A DNA stretch of 6,090 nt from Lachnospiraceae bacterium (GTDB lineage: Bacteria; Bacillota; Clostridia; Lachnospirales; Lachnospiraceae). The position numbers were made by a program, and so were the translations under genes. The stretch's first letter is position 1, and each line of letters opens with the position of its first letter. The notes under the pieces were generated by a model. It ran no database searches. It was not told where the DNA came from and saw nothing but the letters and a program-made list of their open reading frames with translations. This document shows, in pieces, positions 5,509 through 6,090 of the stretch. The DNA lies in NCBI GenBank assembly GCA_009774245.1, contig VSNM01000155.1:1-6090 (forward strand), given 5' to 3'.

Positions 5509-6090
5509 TTATAATATCGTCTTCACTTTATGTCTTAAAATTGTTGGCTTAGAAGTAAATTTCCACCAATGCCCATCATCCCAAAAAGTTATACCATTAA
5601 TCTCATACATCAAACCAACCACAAAAACGTCATTAGTTTTTTCGGGATATAACTTTTTATCTGGTGCAATTACTGTAACACCCAAAATATTAGCCAATTG
5701 TTTCGCAAATCCGTTCGGTTCTTTCCCTGTTTCACAAGACAGTAATATTACTACCTGATTGCCTCCAACAAACTCTTCGGATTCCCTTATTCGCCTAGCT
5801 ATTGCGCCTGCACCCTCTTCTTTTCCATTAACCATAATTCCATTAGGTGAGCCATGTCCAATTACAAAAAACCTATCTTTTGTCGTTGGTGGAGCAATTT
5901 TTTGTGCATATCGTATTGTATCGTCATTTCCCCAGACTAAGGATAAAGATCCTTCCGAAATTGGTTTTCGGATTTTTCGCTGTACACTATTTCTCAGCAC
6001 CTCAACAGCCTTGCCAGCCCCATAGAAGGTCACGCTTGCCAGTCCGCCCATCACTGCGCCGGATACGACATCCCTGACAAAGCTTCCAAG
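5509..6090 (-). CDS. Rhs protein C, 3' end only, with His/Cys (caspase-like) toxin tip (runs off right edge)
   Basis: The frame is open to the right edge of the window, so this is the end of a longer gene. The first visible residues (LGSFVRDVVSGAVMGGLAS to GKAVEVL) are the end of the pre-toxin region shared with the other two cassettes. The roughly 160-residue tip begins at RNSVQ and is a diverged relative of the tip of the 3417-4739 gene. It keeps the likely dyad: FFVIGHG (His codon 5854-5856) and VVILLSCETG (Cys codon 5734-5736), followed by GFAKQLANILG and IAPDK. Both copies also share GSLSL, IAPPTTKD, GIxVNGK and a C-terminal ILRHK/IFRHK element. A clan CD cysteine-peptidase-like fold is inferred from the strand-HG and strand-Cys pattern. 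As the first gene of the visible array, it may be the tip of the full-length, exported Rhs protein, but that N-terminus is not in view. Confidence 0.85.
   Translation of the reverse strand, partial: LGSFVRDVVSGAVMGGLASVTFYGAGKAVEVLRNSVQRKIRKPISEGSLSLVWGNDDTIRYAQKIAPPTTKDRFFVIGHGSPNGIMVNGKEEGAGAIARRIRESEEFVGGNQVVILLSCETGKEPNGFAKQLANILGVTVIAPDKKLYPEKTNDVFVVGLMYEINGITFWDDGHWWKFTSKPTILRHKVKTIL
5996..6090 (-). repeat. Shared pre-toxin block, copy C (start only)
   Basis: The last 95 bases match 506-600 and 3895-3989 with a handful of mismatches and no gap. Only the toxin-proximal end of the block is inside the window; it should continue to the right. It shows that all three toxin tips are joined to the same pre-toxin region at the same point. 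Confidence 0.9.

Overview
This window is a stretch of an Rhs (YD-repeat) polymorphic-toxin locus. Every supported gene lies on the minus strand, so transcription runs from position 6090 towards position 1. Rhs-core sequence with a long Gly/Ala-rich pre-toxin region, AT-rich toxin tips and CxxC-rich small partner genes suggest a Gram-positive anaerobe of the Clostridia, perhaps Lachnospiraceae. That assignment is an inference from style and codon use; no marker gene is present to prove it.

In transcription order the layout is as follows. (1) Cassette C: the 3' end of an Rhs gene that runs off the right edge (5509 to beyond 6090), carrying a roughly 160-residue toxin tip with a His...Cys signature. 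A 157-base gap with a strong hairpin follows, then a 178-residue protein with four CxxC pairs (4815-5351), the likely immunity partner. (2) Cassette B: a headless Rhs fragment (3417-4739) that begins inside the Rhs core, passes through the pre-toxin region and ends in a diverged member of the same toxin family. Its likely immunity gene (2585-3367), a longer paralogue of the first, follows after a short gap and is closed by a terminator hairpin at 2530-2575. (3) Cassette A: a longer Rhs fragment (16-2388, open to 2481) with about eight YD repeats, the full core and pre-toxin region, ending in an unrelated toxin tip with an HETKH zinc-metallopeptidase signature. Its immunity gene, if present, lies to the left of the window.

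The three cassettes share the same pre-toxin region. In A and B an 855-base block (506-1360 and 3895-4749) is nearly identical, with about nine mismatches by eye. The same block begins again in C at 5996 and continues past the edge. The shared block ends exactly where the toxin tips diverge, as expected if cassettes A and B are orphan donors that can replace the tip of an upstream Rhs gene by homologous recombination. The shared block is GC-rich, while tips and partner genes are clearly AT-rich.

The most interesting content is the B/C toxin family paired with a zinc-ribbon-like partner family, present as two diverged copies of the pair, and the recombination structure of the array. No gene-free stretch exceeds 300 bases; the two largest gaps (2389-2584 and 5352-5508) hold the truncated 5' end of Rhs fragment A plus a terminator, and an intercistronic hairpin, respectively. 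No RNA genes, insertion sequences, CRISPR arrays or plus-strand genes are supported.
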